Assembly (NCBI GenBank): GCA_002391065.1
Contig: DGRP01000018.1
Location: forward strand, 1-30,623
Origin: Ruminococcus sp. UBA4385
GTDB lineage: Bacteria > Bacillota_A > Clostridia > Oscillospirales > Ruminococcaceae
Length of the DNA: 30,623 bases
Direction of reading: 5' to 3'
Shown here: positions 30,583 through 30,623 of the stretch, one piece after another
How the letters are laid out: each line of letters opens with the position of its first letter
Numbering within the stretch: the first letter of the stretch is position 1
Translations under genes and position numbers: made by a program
The notes under the pieces: generated by a model
The model's input: the letters and a program-made list of their open reading frames with translations, nothing else
Told to the model about the DNA's origin: nothing
Databases searched by the model: none

Positions 30583-30623
30583 TCAAAATAGTGCAGATTT
30601 TGCCTCGTCAGGTCTGTACATTC
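30583..30623 (-). CDS. Possible C-terminal end of a minus-strand gene at the right edge
   Basis: A minus-strand frame ends at TGA (30583-30585), 17 bases before the terminator, and reads MYRPDEAKSALF back to the window edge. The position fits the end of a gene that lies mostly outside the window. The piece is too short to identify. Confidence 0.3.
   Translation of the reverse strand, partial: MYRPDEAKSALF

Overview
The window looks like chromosomal DNA of an anaerobic Clostridia-type Firmicute, most likely Ruminococcus or a near relative in the Oscillospiraceae. The grounds are strong GGAGG ribosome-binding sites, sigma-A type promoters with a nearly constant 17-bp spacer, the YbiT-like ABC-F with a decayed second ATPase half, a TetM-like GTPase fused to a NYN domain, and short intergenic heptamer arrays. 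This placement is inference from family resemblance; no rRNA marker is present.

Layout. Bases 1-2746 (minus strand): recG followed by a small membrane protein. Bases 2890-4080 (plus): a membrane-anchored metallophosphoesterase with its own promoter. Bases 4081-4520: an intergenic stretch with a strong terminator, then the rpsT promoter. Bases 4521-4775: rpsT. Bases 4861-15254 (minus): a codirectional series of ABC-F ATPase, GNAT acetyltransferase, SASA-type esterase, SAM methyltransferase, HPr and a 1903-residue transglutaminase-DUF4011-helicase-nuclease protein. Bases 15415-16905 (plus): glpK, divergent from the ABC-F gene. Bases 16944-21698 (minus): a likely operon of CorC-type protein, small membrane protein, MATE transporter fused to an RsbW-like ATPase domain, and AlaX. 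Bases 21773-22420: a tandem duplication of a type I toxin-antitoxin module. Bases 22485-26015 (minus): a prepilin-like protein, a lipoprotein solute-binding protein and a membrane sensor with a decayed GGDEF domain. Bases 26149-28710 (plus): the TetM-like GTPase-NYN fusion. Bases 28711-29063: an inverted, hairpin-rich heptamer repeat region. Bases 29098-30090 (minus): a secreted coiled-coil protein with a 3D-like domain. The last 500 bases are AT-rich, without a convincing gene apart from a possible gene end at the right edge.

The most interesting parts are these. (1) Bases 21773-22420 hold two 317-bp tandem units, each with a 29-residue membrane peptide, a hairpin over its ribosome-binding site, a convergent antisense RNA with its own consensus promoter and terminator, and nested complementarity between the 5' and 3' ends of the toxin mRNA. 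The toxin mRNA leader resembles the antisense RNA, so the two may compete for the same 3' target. (2) Bases 26149-28710 encode an EF-G/TetM-like ribosomal GTPase joined to a NYN domain like that of the ribosome-associated nuclease Rae1/YacP. (3) A MATE transporter is fused to an RsbW-type kinase-like domain. (4) A giant helicase resembles candidate single-gene defence proteins.
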